A stretch of 64,000 nt of DNA from Cepaea nemoralis (GCA_014155875.1 JACEFZ010014453.1:209001-273000); one strand, 5' to 3'; positions 44,945 to 58,469 are shown, numbered from the stretch's first letter. Notes: generated by a model from the sequence alone, not told the origin. Program-made: numbers and translations.

Positions 44945-45290
44945 GACATAGATTTGACATCCATTTTTTATCCCCCTCCCCAGCAGTTTGCCATATACAT
45001 TCTGCAGTGTGTTGATTCTGTAACGCCTCACTTGTGAAGGATGTGTTTCAGACTTTGGCAGTGGCTTCATGTATCTATGTGACCGGCCCTCTGGTACCAT
45101 GAGGTTCTGTATAATGACACTGCCATCCCCCACAACACATTGCATTTATGAAACACGCAGCTGCTCGATGGAGCCATGCTGTAGTCCATCAGGTCCTGGG
45201 GCATTGATCTTGTTGCCTTTGAAAGCATGCGTCTTTCAGATACATGGCCTTCATAGCTTTGGACTTCCTTTCAAATGATATCTTAACTCT
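44945..45290 (-). mobile_element. Decayed LINE RT fragment
   Basis: The minus strand shows remnants of the RT finger region: APGPDGLQHGSIEQLR, then MKPLPKSETHPSQVRRYRIN and VYGKLLGRGI. These align with APGPDGIRYDDIN and LIPLPKPDKDHKKIQGYRII in LINE B. Stops and frameshifts are frequent. It is cut by the 45-bp array. Confidence 0.7.
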
Positions 45291-45357
45291 GCAGCGTGCA
45301 GCTGACTAGATAAAGGGAAACAGACAAAGCAGCATATTTATGCAGCCCATAGTATAA

Positions 45358-45605
45358 GTGTCGGCAGCTGTAGCGCAGGGGTTAGTGAACGCAGTAACAC
45401 TACTCTCTGACATATCGGGTCCAGTGTTCGAAATCATCCTGAGGCATTTAATATTTCGCTTTGCGTTGATTTATGAGCGTCGGTCGCTGAGAATACAATG
45501 ACAAACTACTGGAAGTAAAATTGCCTAGTAAATAAAAAATAACGAATAAAGGCTGGTGTTTGACTGCACCGTCCCATGTATAGACAAACAAGAAGAAGTA
45601 ACTTT
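45358..45605 (+). mobile_element. SINE, copy 2, with tRNA-like head
   Basis: The head reads GGCAGCTGTAGCGCAGGGGT (A-box region) and GGTCCAGTGTTCGAAATC (B-box region). Then comes the shared core GTCGGTCGCTGAGA and ATGACAAACTACTGGAAG, and a TTGACTGCACCG block. The 3' tail is A-rich with GAAGAAG repeats. It is the most complete of three copies. I see no clear target duplication. Confidence 0.75.
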
Positions 45606-45703
45606 ACTGATTGTTTGCTGAACGACAGACAGCGGCAGGTTCCCATAGACGGAGCCACGCTGTCATGGCGGCTGGGAGGTAGATAGATTGTGGACATTCT
45701 CAG

Positions 45704-46069
45704 AGTTCTGAGACCGACGGTTACAACCACAAGTCTGTTCTACAGGATCTTTCTCTGGTAGCAGGTAAACAATCAGTTCAAGATGGCAAGCGGGTCGTCT
45801 TGGAGACCCACAGAAGCGGAAATCTTCTCGAACCCTCCAAGACCCTGACAGTGGAACTGAAGAAGCAATCCCATCTCGCCATCGTCACAACGGACACAAC
45901 CCGCAGAGCACTCCGTACACAACACAAGAACTTGAACAGCACGACCGTTGGAAGGACCTGGGCACCCCCCACAGCCACAAGCCTGCAGTCATTCACAGCA
46001 AGGCCCCAACTGCACAGAAGGACCAGGTCCTACTTTTGTTAATTACACATACTGTACTTGAGAAATAAA
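45704..46069 (+). CDS. Unidentified terminal exon with polyadenylation signal
   Basis: A 112-residue frame runs from an acceptor ACATTCTCAG at 45694-45703 to TAA at 46040-46042. AATAAA follows at 46064-46069. The frame has no early ATG, which suits an internal or last exon. It includes VELKKQSHLAIVTTDTTRRA and LRTQHKNLNSTTVGRTW, and ends in a basic segment. I do not recognise the family. Composition is GC-richer than the flanks. Upstream exons would lie to the left on the plus strand and are not obvious. It could instead be a fragment of a processed gene. Confidence 0.4.
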
Positions 46070-46500
46070 AACAGATAATAATAAATAATTAATATCTGAG
46101 ATATGAGATAAACAATCAATTTATTTAAAGTAGACATGAATAGTCACAGTTTATGTGAATGATGTTAATAATAATATTTTAAAAGTAAACCTATCAAATT
46201 TTCTACATGTTATGAATACATTACTTCTCTGGACTCCCTCTCGTCACTATGATTGCTCAAGAACTGAAGGAAACTAAGAAAACAGAAACAAACCAAAGCA
46301 GGGCAGAGCTGAGAACATGACATCACAGAGATCTGATTCAAGTCTCACAGTGAATTATAAGAGAAGATGTTTGTTCACATGAAATAATCAAATCCTGCAA
46401 TTTCAACACAGAAGTGACATTTAGCCAGTTAGAAGATCAGACAGCTGTTGTTGTCATGACAACGTACTTTAGTCTCATCTCATCTTGTTCCTCTTGTACC
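46070..46500. other. AT-rich intergenic stretch
   Basis: About 430 bp with no ORF, repeat or transposon signature recognised. Confidence 0.5.
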
Positions 46501-46504
46501 TTGC

Positions 46505-47090
46505 GGTGTCGAGGTGAAGTATAAACAGCGGGAAAGTGCCATTTATGGGCTTCATGTATCGATATTCCCATGGACCCTGTTATTCCCTCTGTCCATCGTT
46601 TTCGTGGTCGGCCTCTTCATCTGCTTCCCTCTGGTCTGTACATCATTACTCGTTGTGGTATGCTGTTGACTGGTAACCTACTTGCATGGCCAAACCATTT
46701 GACTTGCTGCTTTCTAATAAAATCTAGCGCTGCTATAACCCTCACTTTCTTCATTTCTGATCTTATCTCTTCTTGATACAATGAATATTCTTCTCAGAAA
46801 TCGCATTTCTGTTGTGATTTTCTTTTCTCTGTTTCTGTCATTGTCCAGGTTTGGCATTGGTAGCATAGAGTTGGTAGGAAGATTGTTTTGTAAAGTGCTT
46901 TCATAGTAGTTATTGATACATGTTTGTTCTTTAGAATTGGTGCCATTTGTCCAATAAGTTGGTTTGCCTTATTGCATCTGTTTTTGATCTCGTCGTCTGA
47001 TTTGGGGTGGGGGGGATGGTGGTCAGATTTTTGTCCTAAACCAGTGACTGGCCTAATAAGTCGGCAGGGGATTTTCATACTGCTCATAGA
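46505..47090 (-). mobile_element. LINE C-terminal fragment
   Basis: The minus strand encodes PTLCYQCQTWTMTETEKRK, then RKQQVKWFGHASRLP and GRPRKRWTEGI. These are typical of the region after the RT domain in LINEs (YGCETWT; WxGHxxRMP; RGRPRxRW). An in-frame stop near 46800 separates the parts. It is distinct from LINE D and LINE E by sequence. Confidence 0.75.
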
Positions 47091-47204
47091 AAAACTAAGA
47101 AGTATAATCGGACTGACCCAAATGGATACAGATGTACTTTAGTACAATGCAAATATTATTTATACAATTCTGAAACCTATAGATAGAGCTGGATAGCTCT
47201 AGGA

Positions 47205-48355
47205 AAATGCAGTCCAACAACACCTCACTCTGCACTCTACCAAGCCTCTACCTCACTCAGGTCTGCACTCTACCAAGCCTCTACGTCACTCAGGTCTGCA
47301 CACTACCAAGCCTCCACATCACTCAGGTCTGCACTCCACCAAGCCCCTAGCTCACTCAGTACTCCACCTAGCCCCTACCTTACTCAGGTCTGCACTCTAC
47401 CAAGCCCCTACCTCAGCACTCCACCAAGCCCCTACCTCACTCAGCACTCCACCAAGCCCCTACCTCACTCAGCACTCCACCAAGCCCCTACCTCACTCAG
47501 CACTCCACCAAGCCCCCCACCTCACCCAGCACTCCACCAAGCCCCTTCCTCACTCAGCACTCCACCAAGCCCCTACCTCACTTAGCACTCCACCAAGCCC
47601 CTACCTCACTCAGCACTCCACCAAGCCTCTACCTCACTCGGCACTCCACCAAGCCCCTAGCTCACTCAGCACTCCACCAAGCCCCTAGCTCACTCGACAC
47701 TCTACCAAGCCCCTAGCTCACTCAGGTCAGCACTCCACCAAGCCCCTAGCTCATTCAGGTCAGCACTCCACCAAGCCCCTAGCTCACACAGCACTCCACC
47801 AAGCCCCTAGTTCACTCAGCACTCCACCAAGCCCTTAACTCAATCAGGTCTGCACTCCACCAAGCCCCTAGCTCACTCAGCACTCCTCCAAGCCTCTACC
47901 TCACTCAGCACTCTACCAAGCCCCTAGCTCACTCAGCACTCCAACAAGCCCCTACCTCACTCAGCACTCCACCTAGCCCCTACCTCACTCAGCACTCCAC
48001 TAAGCCCCTAGCTCACTCAGGTCTGCACTCTACCAAGCCCCTACCTCACTCAGCACTCCACCAAGCCTCTACCTCACTCAGCACTCCACCAAGCCCCTAT
48101 CTCACTCAGCACTCCACTAAGCCCCTACCTCACTCAGGTCTGCACTCTACCAAGCCCCTACCTCACTCAGCACTCCACCAAGCCTCTACCTCACTCAGCA
48201 CTCCACCAAGTCCCTACCTCACTCAGCACTCAACCGTGCCCCTAGCTCACTCAGCACTCCACCAAGGCTCTACCTATCTCAGCACTCCACCAAGCCCCTA
48301 CCTCACTCAGCACTCCACCAAGCCCCTACCTCACTCAGCACTCTACCAAGCCCTA
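47205..48355. repeat. 28-bp minisatellite, about 38 copies
   Basis: The unit is CCAAGCCCCTACCTCACTCA followed by GCACTCCA. About a dozen copies carry an extra GGTCTG or GGTCA after CTCA. TAC/TAG variants (ACCTCACT versus AGCTCACT) are clustered. No open frame of note. Confidence 0.95.
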
Positions 48356-48465
48356 CCTTGTGCTGACTGTGTGTAACATGTTGCGTCTGATATTGTAACA
48401 ATTAGAAGTGACTGTATGTCACAGGTTCTTTCTGTTATGGTTGTTTTTTTTAAATTTGTTCACAG

Positions 48466-48563
48466 TTCAAGAAAGGAGACATTGTTATTTCCAGTGAAGA
48501 AATTATGAGAAGATGGCACATCATCAAGAAGCAGGATCAGTCAAACAGGAGCCAGACTATGAG
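48466..48563 (+). CDS. Candidate 5' coding exon of a plus-strand gene
   Basis: A pyrimidine-rich tract and CACAG at 48461-48465 precede a 98-bp exon ending at GAG|GTATGTG (donor at 48564). The ATG at 48513 gives MAHHQEAGSVKQEPDYE. VKQE fits the sumoylation consensus, a pattern common at the N-terminus of animal zinc-finger regulators (inference). A second frame through the exon is also open, so the reading is not certain. The 38-bp array begins about 40 bp downstream. Confidence 0.45.
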
Positions 48564-48599
48564 GTATGTGAGTTCACAAAAACTAGATACCAGATTGTT

Positions 48600-51500
48600 A
48601 CTGGTGGTTTCTACATATAATTTATAATATTTTTGTTACTGGTGGTTTCTACATATAGTTTATATTGTTGTTACTGGTGGTTACTACATACAGTTTATAT
48701 CGTTGTTGTTACTGGTGGTTTCTACATACAGTTTATATTGTTGTTACTGGTGGTTTCTACATATAATTTATATTGTTGTTGTTACTGGTGGTTTCTACAT
48801 ACAGTTTATATTGTTGTTGTTACTGGTGGTTTCTACATACAGTTTATATTGTTATTGTTACTGGTGGTTTCTACATACAGTTTATATTGTTGTCACTGGT
48901 GGTTTCTACATATAGTTTATATTGTTGTTGTTACTGGTGGTTTCTACATATAGTTTATATTGTTGTTGTTACTGGTGGTTTCTACATATAGTTTATATTG
49001 TTGTTGTTACTGGTGGTTTCTATTCTATATACAGTTTATATTATTGTTACTGGTGGTTTCTACATACAGTTTATATTGTTGTTGTTACTGGTGGTTTCTA
49101 CATACAGTTTATATTGTTGTCACTGGTGGTTTCTATATATAGTTTATATTGTTGTTGTTACTGGTGGTTTCTACATATAGTTTATATTGTTGTTGTTACT
49201 GGTGGTTTCTACATACAGTTTATATTGTTGTTACTGGTGGTTTCTACATACAGTTTATATTGTTGTTGTTACTGGTGGTTTCTACATATAGTTTATATTG
49301 TTGTTGTTACTGGTGGTTTCTATTCTATATACAGTTTATATTATTGTTACTGGTGGTTTCTACATACAGTTTATATTGTTGTTGTTACTGGTGGTTTCTA
49401 CATACAGTTTATATTGTTGTCACTGGTGGTTTCTACATATAGTTTATATTGTTGTTGTTACTGGTGGTTTCTACATATAGTTTATATTGTTGTCACTGGT
49501 GGTTTCTACATATAGTTTATATTGTTGTTGTTACTGGTGGTTTCTACATACAGTTTATATTGTTGTTACTGGTGGTTTCTACATATAGTTTATATTGTTG
49601 TTGTTACTGGTGGTTTCTACATACAGTTTATATTGTTGTTGTTACTGGTGGTTTCTACATATAGTTTATATTGTTGTTGTTACTGGTGGTTTCTACATAT
49701 AGTTTATATTGTTGTTGTTACTGGTGGTTTCTATTCTATATACAGTTTATATTATTGTTACTGGTGGTTTCTACATACAGTTTATATTGTTGTTGTTACT
49801 GGTGGTTTCTACATACAGTTTATATTGTTGTCACTGGTGGTTTCTACATATAGTTTATATTGTTGTTGTTACTGGTGGTTTCTACATATAGTTTATATTG
49901 TTGTCACTGGTGGTTTCTACATATAGTTTATATTTTTGTTGTTACTGGTGGTTTCTACATACAGTTTATATTGTTGTTACTGGTGGTTTCTACATATAGT
50001 TTATATTGTTGTTGTTACTGGTGGTTTCTACATACAGTTTATATTGTTGTTGTTACTGGTGGTTTCTACATATAGTTTATATTGTTGTTACTGGTGGTTT
50101 CTACATATAGTTTATATTGTTGTTACTGGTGGTTTCTACATACAGTTTATATTGTTGTTGTTACTGGTGGTTTCTACATACAGTTTATATTGTTTTTGTT
50201 ACTGGTGGTTTCTACATACAGTTTATATTGTTGTTGTTACTGGTGGTTTCTACATATAGTTTATATTGTTGTTACTGGTGGTTTCTACATACAGTTTATA
50301 TTGTTTTTGTTACTGGTGGTTTCTACATACAGTTTATATTGTTGTTGTTACTGGTGGTTTCTATATATAGTTTATATTGTTGTTACTGGTGGTTTCTACA
50401 TACAGTTTATATTGTTGTTGTTACTGGTGGTTTCTACATACAGTTTATATTGTTGTTGTTACTGGTGGTTTCTACATACAGTTTATATTGTTGTTGTTAC
50501 TGGTGGTTTCTACATACAGTTTATATTGTTGTTGTTACTGGTGGTTTCTACATACAGTTTATATTGTTGTTGTTACTGGTGGTTTCTACATACAGTTTAT
50601 ATTGTTGTTACTGGTGGTTTCTATATATAGTTTATATTGTTGTTGTTACTGGTGGTTTCTACATACAGTTTATATTGTTGTTGTTACTGGTGGTTTCTAC
50701 ATACAGTTTATATTGTTGTTGTTACTGGTGGTTTCTACATACAGTTTATATTGTTGTTGTTACTGGTGGTTTCTACATACAGTTTATATTGTTGTTACTG
50801 GTGGTTTCTACATATAGTTTATATTGTTGTTGTTACTGGTGGTTTCTACATACAGTTTATATTGTTGTTGTTACTGGTGGTTTCTACATACAGTTTATAT
50901 TGTTGTTGTTACTGGTGGTTTCTACCTACAGTTTATATTATTGTTGTTACTGATGGTTTCTACATATAGTTTATATTGTTGTTGTTACTGGTGGTTTCTA
51001 CATACAGTTTATATTGTTGTTACTGTGGTTTCTACATATAGTTATATTGTTGTTACTGGTGGTTTCTACATACAGTTTATATTGTTGTTGTTACTGGTGG
51101 TTTCTACATACAGTTTATATTGTTGTTGTTACTGGTGGTTTCTACCTACAGTTTATATTATTGTTGTTACTGATGGTTTCTACATATAGTTTATATTGTT
51201 GTTGTTACTGATGGTTTCTACATATAGTTTATATTGTTGTTACTGGTGGTTTCTACATATAGTTTATATTGTTGTTACTGGTGGTTTCTACATACAGTTT
51301 ATATTGTTGTTGTTACTGGTGGTTTCTACATACAGTTTATATTGTTTTTGTTACTGGTGGTTTCTACATATAGTTTATATTGTTGTTGTTACTGGTGGTT
51401 TCTACATATAGTTTATATTGTTGTTACTGGTGGTTTCTACATACAGTTTATATTGTTGTTGTTACTGGTGGTTTCTACATACAGTTTATATTGTTTTTGT

Positions 51501-54500
51501 TACTGGTGGTTTCTACATACAGTTTATATTGTTGTTGTTACTGGTGGTTTCTACATACAGTTTATATTGTTGTTACTGGTGGTTTCTACATATAGTTTAT
51601 ATTGTTGTTGTTACTGGTGGTTTCTACATACAGTTTATTTGTTGTTGTTACTGGTGGTTTCTACATACAGTTTATATTGTTGTTGTTACTGGTGGTTTCT
51701 ACATACAGTTTATATTGTTGTTACTGGTGGTTTCTACATACAGTTTATATTGTTGTTACTGGTGGTTTCTACATACAGTTTATATTGTTGTTGTTACTGG
51801 TGGTTTCTACATACAGTTTATATTGTTGTTGTTACTGGTGGTTTCTACATATAGTTTATATTGTTGTTGTTACTGGTGGTTTCTACATACAGTTTATATT
51901 GTTGTTGTTACTTTTGGTTTCTACATACAGTTTATATTGTTGTTACTGGTGGTTTCTACATACAGTTTATATTGTTGTTGTTACTGGTGGTTTCTACATA
52001 CAGTTTATATTGTTGTTACTGGTGGTTTCTACATACAGTTTATATTGTTGTTACTGGTGGTATCTACATATAGTTTATATTGTTGTTGTTACTGGTGGTT
52101 TCTACATACAGTTATATTGTTGTTGTTACTGGTGGTTTCTACATACAGTTTATATTGTTGTTGTTACTGATGGTTTTCTACATACAGTTTATATTGTTGT
52201 TGTTACTGGTGGTTTCTACATACAGTTTATATTGTTGTTGTTACTGGTGGTTTCTACATACAGTTTATATTGTTGTTGTTACTGGTGGTTTCTACATACA
52301 GTTTATATTGTTGTTGTTACTGATGGTTTCTACATACAGTTTATATTGTTGTTGTTACTGGTGGTTTCTACATACAGTTTATATTGTTGTTACTGGTGGT
52401 TTCTACATACAGTTTATATTGTTGTTGTTACTGGTGGTTTCTACATATAGTTTATATTGTTGTTGTTACTGGTGGTTTCTACATACAGTTTATATTGTTG
52501 TTGTTACTGGTGGTTTCTACATACAGTTTATATTGTTGTTGTTACTGGTGGTTTCTACATACAGTTTATATTGTTGTTACTGGTGGTTTCTACATACAGT
52601 TTATATTGTTGTTGTTACTGGTGGTTTCTACATACAGTTTATATTGTTGTTGTTACTGGTGGTTTCTATTCTATATACAGTTTATATTATTGTTACTGGT
52701 GGTTTCTACATACAGTTTATATTGTTGTTGTTACTGGTGGTTTCTACATACAGTTTATATTGTTGTCACTGGTGGTTTTCTACATATAGTTTATATTGTT
52801 GTTGTTACTGGTGGTTTCTACATATAGTTTATATTGTTGTCACTGGTGGTTTCTACATATAGTTTATATTGTTGTTGTTACTGGTGGTTTCTACATACAG
52901 TTTATATTGTTGTTACTGGTGGTTTCTACATATAGTTTATATTGTTGTTGTTACTGGTGGTTTCTACATACAGTTTATATTGTTGTTGTTACTGGTGGTT
53001 TCTACATATAGTTTATATTGTTGTTGTTACTGGTGGTTTCTACATATAGTTTATATTGTTGTTGTTACTGGTGGTTTCTATTCTATATACAGTTTATATT
53101 ATTGTTTACTGGTGGTTTCTACATACAGTTTATATTGTTGTTGTTACTGGTGGTTTCTACATACAGTTTATATTGTTGTCACTGGTGGTTTCTACATATA
53201 GTTTATATTGTTGTTGTTACTGGTGGTTTCTACATATAGTTTATATTGTTGTCACTGGTGGTTTCTACATATAGTTTATATTTTTGTTGTTACTGGTGGT
53301 TTCTACATACAGTTTATATTGTTGTTACTGGTGGTTTCTACATATAGTTTATATTGTTGTTGTTACTGGTGGTTTCTACATACAGTTTATATTGTTGTTG
53401 TTACTGGTGGTTTCTACATATAGTTTATATTGTTGTTACTGGTGGTTTCTACATATAGTTTATATTGTTGTTACTGGTGGTTTCTACATACAGTTTATAT
53501 TGTTGTTGTTACTGGTGGTTTCTACATACAGTTTATATTGTTTTTGTTACTGGTGGTTTCTACATACAGTTTATATTGTTGTTGTTACTGGTGGTTTCTA
53601 CATAAGTTTATATTGTTGTTACTGGTGGTTTCTACATACAGTTTATATTGTTTTGTTACTGGTGGTTTCTACATACAGTTTATATTGTTGTTGTTACTGG
53701 TGGTTTCTATATATAGTTTATATTGTTGTTACTGGGGTTTCTACATACAGTTTATATTGTTGTTGTTACTGGTGGTTTCTACATACAGTTATATTGTTGT
53801 TGTTACTGGTGGTTTCTACATACAGTTTATATTGTTGTTGTTACTGGTGGTTTCTACATACAGTTTATATTGTTGGTGTTACTGGTGGTTTCTAACATAC
53901 AGTTTATATTGTTGTTGTTACTGGTGGTTTCTACATACAGTTTATATTGTTGTTACTGGTGGTTTCTATATATAGTTTATATTGTTGTTGTTACTGGTGG
54001 TTTCTACATACAGTTTATATTGTTGTTGTTACTTGTGGTTTCTACATACAGTTTATATTGTTGTTATTACTGGTGGTTTCTACATACAGTTTATATTGTT
54101 GTTGTTACTGGTGGTTTCTACATACAGTTTATATTGTTGTTACTGGTGGTTTCTATATATAGTTTATATTGTTGTTGTTACTGGTGTTTCTACATACAGT
54201 TTATATTGTTGTGTTACTGGTGGTTTCTACATAGTTTATATTGTTGTTGTTACTGGTGGTTTCTACCTACAGTTTATATTATTGTTGTTACTGATGGTTT
54301 CTACATATAGTTTATATTGTTGTTGTTACTGGTGGTTTCTACATACAGTTTATATTGTTGTTACTGGTGGTTTCTACATATAGTTTATATGTTGTTACTG
54401 GTGGTTTCTACATACAGTTTATATTGTTGTTGTTACTGGTGGTTTCTACATACAGTTTATATTGTTGTTGTTACTGGTGGTTTCTACCTACAGTTTATAT

Positions 54501-57500
54501 TATTGTGTTACTGATGGTTTCTACATATAGTTTATATTGTTGTTGTTACTGATGTTTCTACATATAGTTTATATTGTTGTTACTGGTGGTTTCTACATAT
54601 AGTTTATATTGTTGTTACTGGTGGTTTCTACATACAGTTTATATGTTGTTGTTACTGGTGGTTTCTACATACATTTTATATTGTTTTTGTTACTGGTGGT
54701 TTTTACATACAGTTTTTATTGTTGGTTACTGGTGGTTTCTACATATAGTTTATATTGTTGTTACTGGTGGTTTCTACATACAGTTTATATTGTTGTTGTT
54801 ACTGGGGTTTCTACATACAGTTTTTATTTTTTTTGTTACTGGTGGTTTTTACATACAGTTTTTATTTTTGTTGTTTCTGGTGGTTTCTACATACAGTTTA
54901 TATTTTGTTACTGGGGTTTCTACATATAGTTTATATTTTGTTGTTACTGGTGGTTTCTACATACAGTTTATTTGTTGTTGTTTCTGGGGGTTTCTACATA
55001 AGTTTTATTGTTTTTTTTTTGGTTTTTCTGGTGGTTTTTACATACGTTTATATGTTGTTACTGGTGGTTCTACATACAGTTTATATTGTTGTTACTGGTG
55101 GTTTTTTACATACAGTTTATATTGTTGTTGTTACTGGTGGTTTCTACATACAGTTTATATGTTGTTGTTACTGGTGGTTTCTACATATAGTTTATATTGT
55201 TGTTGTTACTGGTGGTTTTCTACATACAGTTTATATTGTTGTTGTTACTTGTGGTTTCTACATACAGTTTATATTGTTGTTACTGGTGGTTTCTACATAC
55301 AGTTTATATTGTTGTTGTTACTGGTGGTTTCTACATACAGTTTATATTGTTGTTACTGTGGTTTCTACATACAGTTTATATTGTTGTTGTTACTGGTGGT
55401 TTCTACATATAGTTTATATTGTTGTTGTTACTGGTGGTTTCTACATACAGTTTATATTGTTGTTGTTACTGGTGGTTTCTACATACAGTTTATATTGTTT
55501 TGTTTTCTGAGGTTTTACATACAGTTTATATTGTTGTTGTTTAAATGGTGGTTTCTACATACAGTTTTTATTGTTTTTGTTACGGTGGTTTCTACATACA
55601 GTTTATATTGTTGTTGTTACTGGGGGTTTCTACATACCTTTAATTGTTTTTGTTTCTGAGGGTTTTACATACAGTTTTTATTTTTTGTTGTTACTGGGGG
55701 TTTTTACATACAGTTTATTTGTTTTTACTTGGGGGTTTCTACATACAGTTTTATTGTTGTTGTTATGGTGGTTTCTACATATAGTTTATATTGTTGTTGT
55801 TACTGGTGGTTTTTACATACCGTTTATATTTTTTTGTTACTGGTGGTTTCCAACAGTTTATATTGTTGTTGTTACTGGTGGTTTCTACATACAGTTTTTA
55901 TTGTTGTTACTGGTGGTTTTACATACAGTTTATATTGTTGTTGTTCCCGGTTTTCTACATACAGTTTTTATTTTTTGTTATGGTGGTTTTTACAACAGTT
56001 TATATGTTGTTGTTACGGTGGTTTCTACATACGTTTAATTGTTTTTACTGGTTGGGTTTTTACATACAGGGTTTTTATTGTTGTTTTACTGGTGGTTTCT
56101 ACATACAGTTTATATTTTTGGGTTTCTGGTGGTTTCTACATACAGTTTTATTTTGTTACTGGTGGTTTCTACATACAGTTTATATTGTTGTTGTTTTGGT
56201 TTGGGTTTTTACATATAGTTTATATTTGTTTTTACTGGTGGGTTTTTACATACAGTTTATATTGTTTTTACTGGTGGTTTTTACAACGTTTTTATTGTTG
56301 TTGTTACTGGTGGGTTTTTACATACAGTTTATATTTTTTTACTGGGGGTTTCTACATACAGTTTATATTGTTGTTACTGGTGGTTTCTACATAAGTTTAA
56401 TTGTTGTTGTTACTGGGGGGTTTTTACATACAGTTTATTTGTTTTTACTGGTGGTTTCTAATATAGTTTATATGTTTTTGTTACTGGTGGTTTTACATAC
56501 AGTTTATATTGTTGTTGTTTCTGGGGGTTTCTACATATAGTTTATATTGTTGTTGTTACTTGGGGGTTTCTACATATAGTTTTTATTGTTTTTGTTACTG
56601 GTTGGTTTTTACATATAGTTTATATTGTTGTGTTTCGGTTTTCTACAACATTTAATTTTTGTTGTTACTGGTTGGGTTTTTACATATAGTTTATATTGTT
56701 GTTTTTACTGGTTTTTCTACATATAGTTTATATTGTTGTTACTGGTGGTTTCTACTATAGTTTAATTTTGTTTTACTGGTGGTTTTAAAATACAGTTTAT
56801 ATTTTTGTTTTTACTGGTGGTTTTTACATAAGTTTTTATTGTTGTTGTTACTGGTGGGTTTTTACATTAGTTTTTATTGTTGTTACTGGGGTTTCTACAA
56901 TTTTATATTGTTTGTTACTTTTGGGGGTTTTTTACATACAGTTTATATGTTGTTACTGGTGGTTTCTAATATAGTTTTTATTGTGTAATGGGGTGGTTTC
57001 ACCCTATAGTTTAATTGTTGTTACGGGGGTTTCTACATATAGTTTATATTGTTGTTTTACTGGGGGTTTCTACATACATTTTTATGTTTTTACTGGTGGT
57101 TTCTATATAAGTTTATATTGTTGTTACTGGTGGTTTTTTAATATTTGTTTATATTGTTTTTACTGGTGGTTTCTACATATATTTATTGTTGTTGTTACTG
57201 GTGGTTTCTACAACAGTTTTATTGTTGTTGTTACTGGGGGTTTCTACATACAGTTTATATTGTTTTGTTACTGGTGGGTTTTTACATACAGTTTATATTG
57301 TTGTTACTGGTGGTTTCTACAACAGTTTATATTGTTGTTACTGGTGGTTTCTACATTTCAGTTATATTTTTGTTTTCTGGTGGTTTTTACATACATTTAT
57401 ATTGTTGTTGTTACTGGTGGTTTCTACATACAGTTTATATTGTTGTTGTTACTGGGGGTTTTTACATACAGTTTTTATTTTTGTTTCGGGGGTTTCTCAT

Positions 57501-57600
57501 ACAGTTTATATTGTTTTTACTGGTGGTTTTTTGCTACAGTTTATATTGTTGTTATTACTGGTGGTTTCTACCTACAGTTTATATTGTTTTTGTTACTGAC
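48600..57600. repeat. 38-bp minisatellite, about 9 kb (roughly 240 copies), with higher-order structure
   Basis: The unit is TTACTGGTGGTTTCTACATA followed by CAGTTTATATTGTTGTTG. Common variants are 35 bp (one TTG fewer), ATATAG for ATACAG, and TTGTCACTGG. A 41-bp variant with CTATTCTATATACAG recurs at about 49018, 49318, 49730, 52670 and 53078 within a repeated context, showing higher-order blocks. From about 54700 to 57600 units become ragged, with many one-base losses and T/G runs. Plus-strand ORFs up to 361 codons, rich in Leu, Val, Tyr and Cys, are artefacts. Confidence 0.95.
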
Positions 57601-57647
57601 GCTGTTAAATGTAACAGCAAAGAGACAGCTGTGTGAGCTAATTCCAT

Positions 57648-57778
57648 GATTCTGGTCTGTTCTGGAAATTATTCTGGTTGTTCTATAAATGGTTCTGGTC
57701 TGTTCTAGAAATGGTTCTGGTCTGTTCTTGAAATGATTCTGGTATGTTCTAGAAATGATTCTGGTCTGTTCTAGAAGG
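57648..57778. repeat. 22-bp minisatellite, about 6 copies
   Basis: The unit is TTCTGGTCTGTTCTAGAAAT followed by GG or GA. Confidence 0.9.
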
Positions 57779-57899
57779 GAGTTGTGGGGGTTTTGAAGTG
57801 AAATTTTACAATGAGATCACAATTCCAGGGGTTTTATCCAAGTTTCTAGAAACTAGCGGGGGTTTATTTTTGGCGTAAGATGTAAGAAAATAACATGGC

Positions 57900-58440
57900 A
57901 CTAGGAAATTTGTGAAAGTATATGACATCACCAAGGAGTTAAATTTGTGAAAGTATATGACATCACCAAGGAGTTAAATTTGTGAAAGTATATGACATCA
58001 CTAAGGAGTTAAATTTGTGAAAGTAATGGGCATCACCAGAAGTTTTAAATTTTTGAAAGTTTTAGACATCCCTTTTCCCCCCCGGCCTAGGTGTTTTAAA
58101 AGACTTTCTCCGTAATCCCGTTTATCCACGTAGGGAAACACAGTGCACAAGAATTGGAAGCGGTTCTCGCCGCGTTGGTAACTTACGGGATAAATGAGCT
58201 GGCTGTTCAGAAAGCAACGGCAAACTAATCTTGCCAAGAAATCAACAACAGCGGTAAAATGTTGGTGTTGACAGCGATGTCCTGTAAAGGATATGAAAAA
58301 AAAAATATGACATCACTAAGGAGTTAAATTTATGAAAGTATATGACATCATCAAGGTGAAAGTATGTGCCCATCCCCAAAGGTTTTAAATTTTTGTGAAA
58401 GTATTAGGACATCACAAAGGGATTAAATTTGTGAAAGTAT
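57900..58440. repeat. 35-bp minisatellite, left part, interrupted by a SINE
   Basis: The unit is AAATTTGTGAAAGTATATGA followed by CATCACCAAGGAGTT. Copies are clean at 57905-58020 and degrade near 58040-58075 and 58350-58440. A SINE occupies about 58080-58290. The array resumes at about 62365 beyond LINE B. Confidence 0.9.
58080..58290 (+). mobile_element. SINE, copy 3
   Basis: The core TGTTCAGAAAGCAACGGCAA then CTTGCCAAGAAATCA and GGTGTTGACAG is shared with copies at 17972 and 45358. It ends in an A-run (about 58298-58307). The head is diverged and no clear A-box is visible. It lies in the 35-bp array. Confidence 0.75.
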
Positions 58441-58469
58441 TTTAGTTAGTTAGTTAGTTAGTCGACAGA

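Noticed and set aside
48633..57649. Leu/Val/Tyr/Cys-rich ORFs that look like multi-pass membrane proteins
   Set aside because: They are direct translations of the 38-bp repeat, open in several frames, with no unique sequence.
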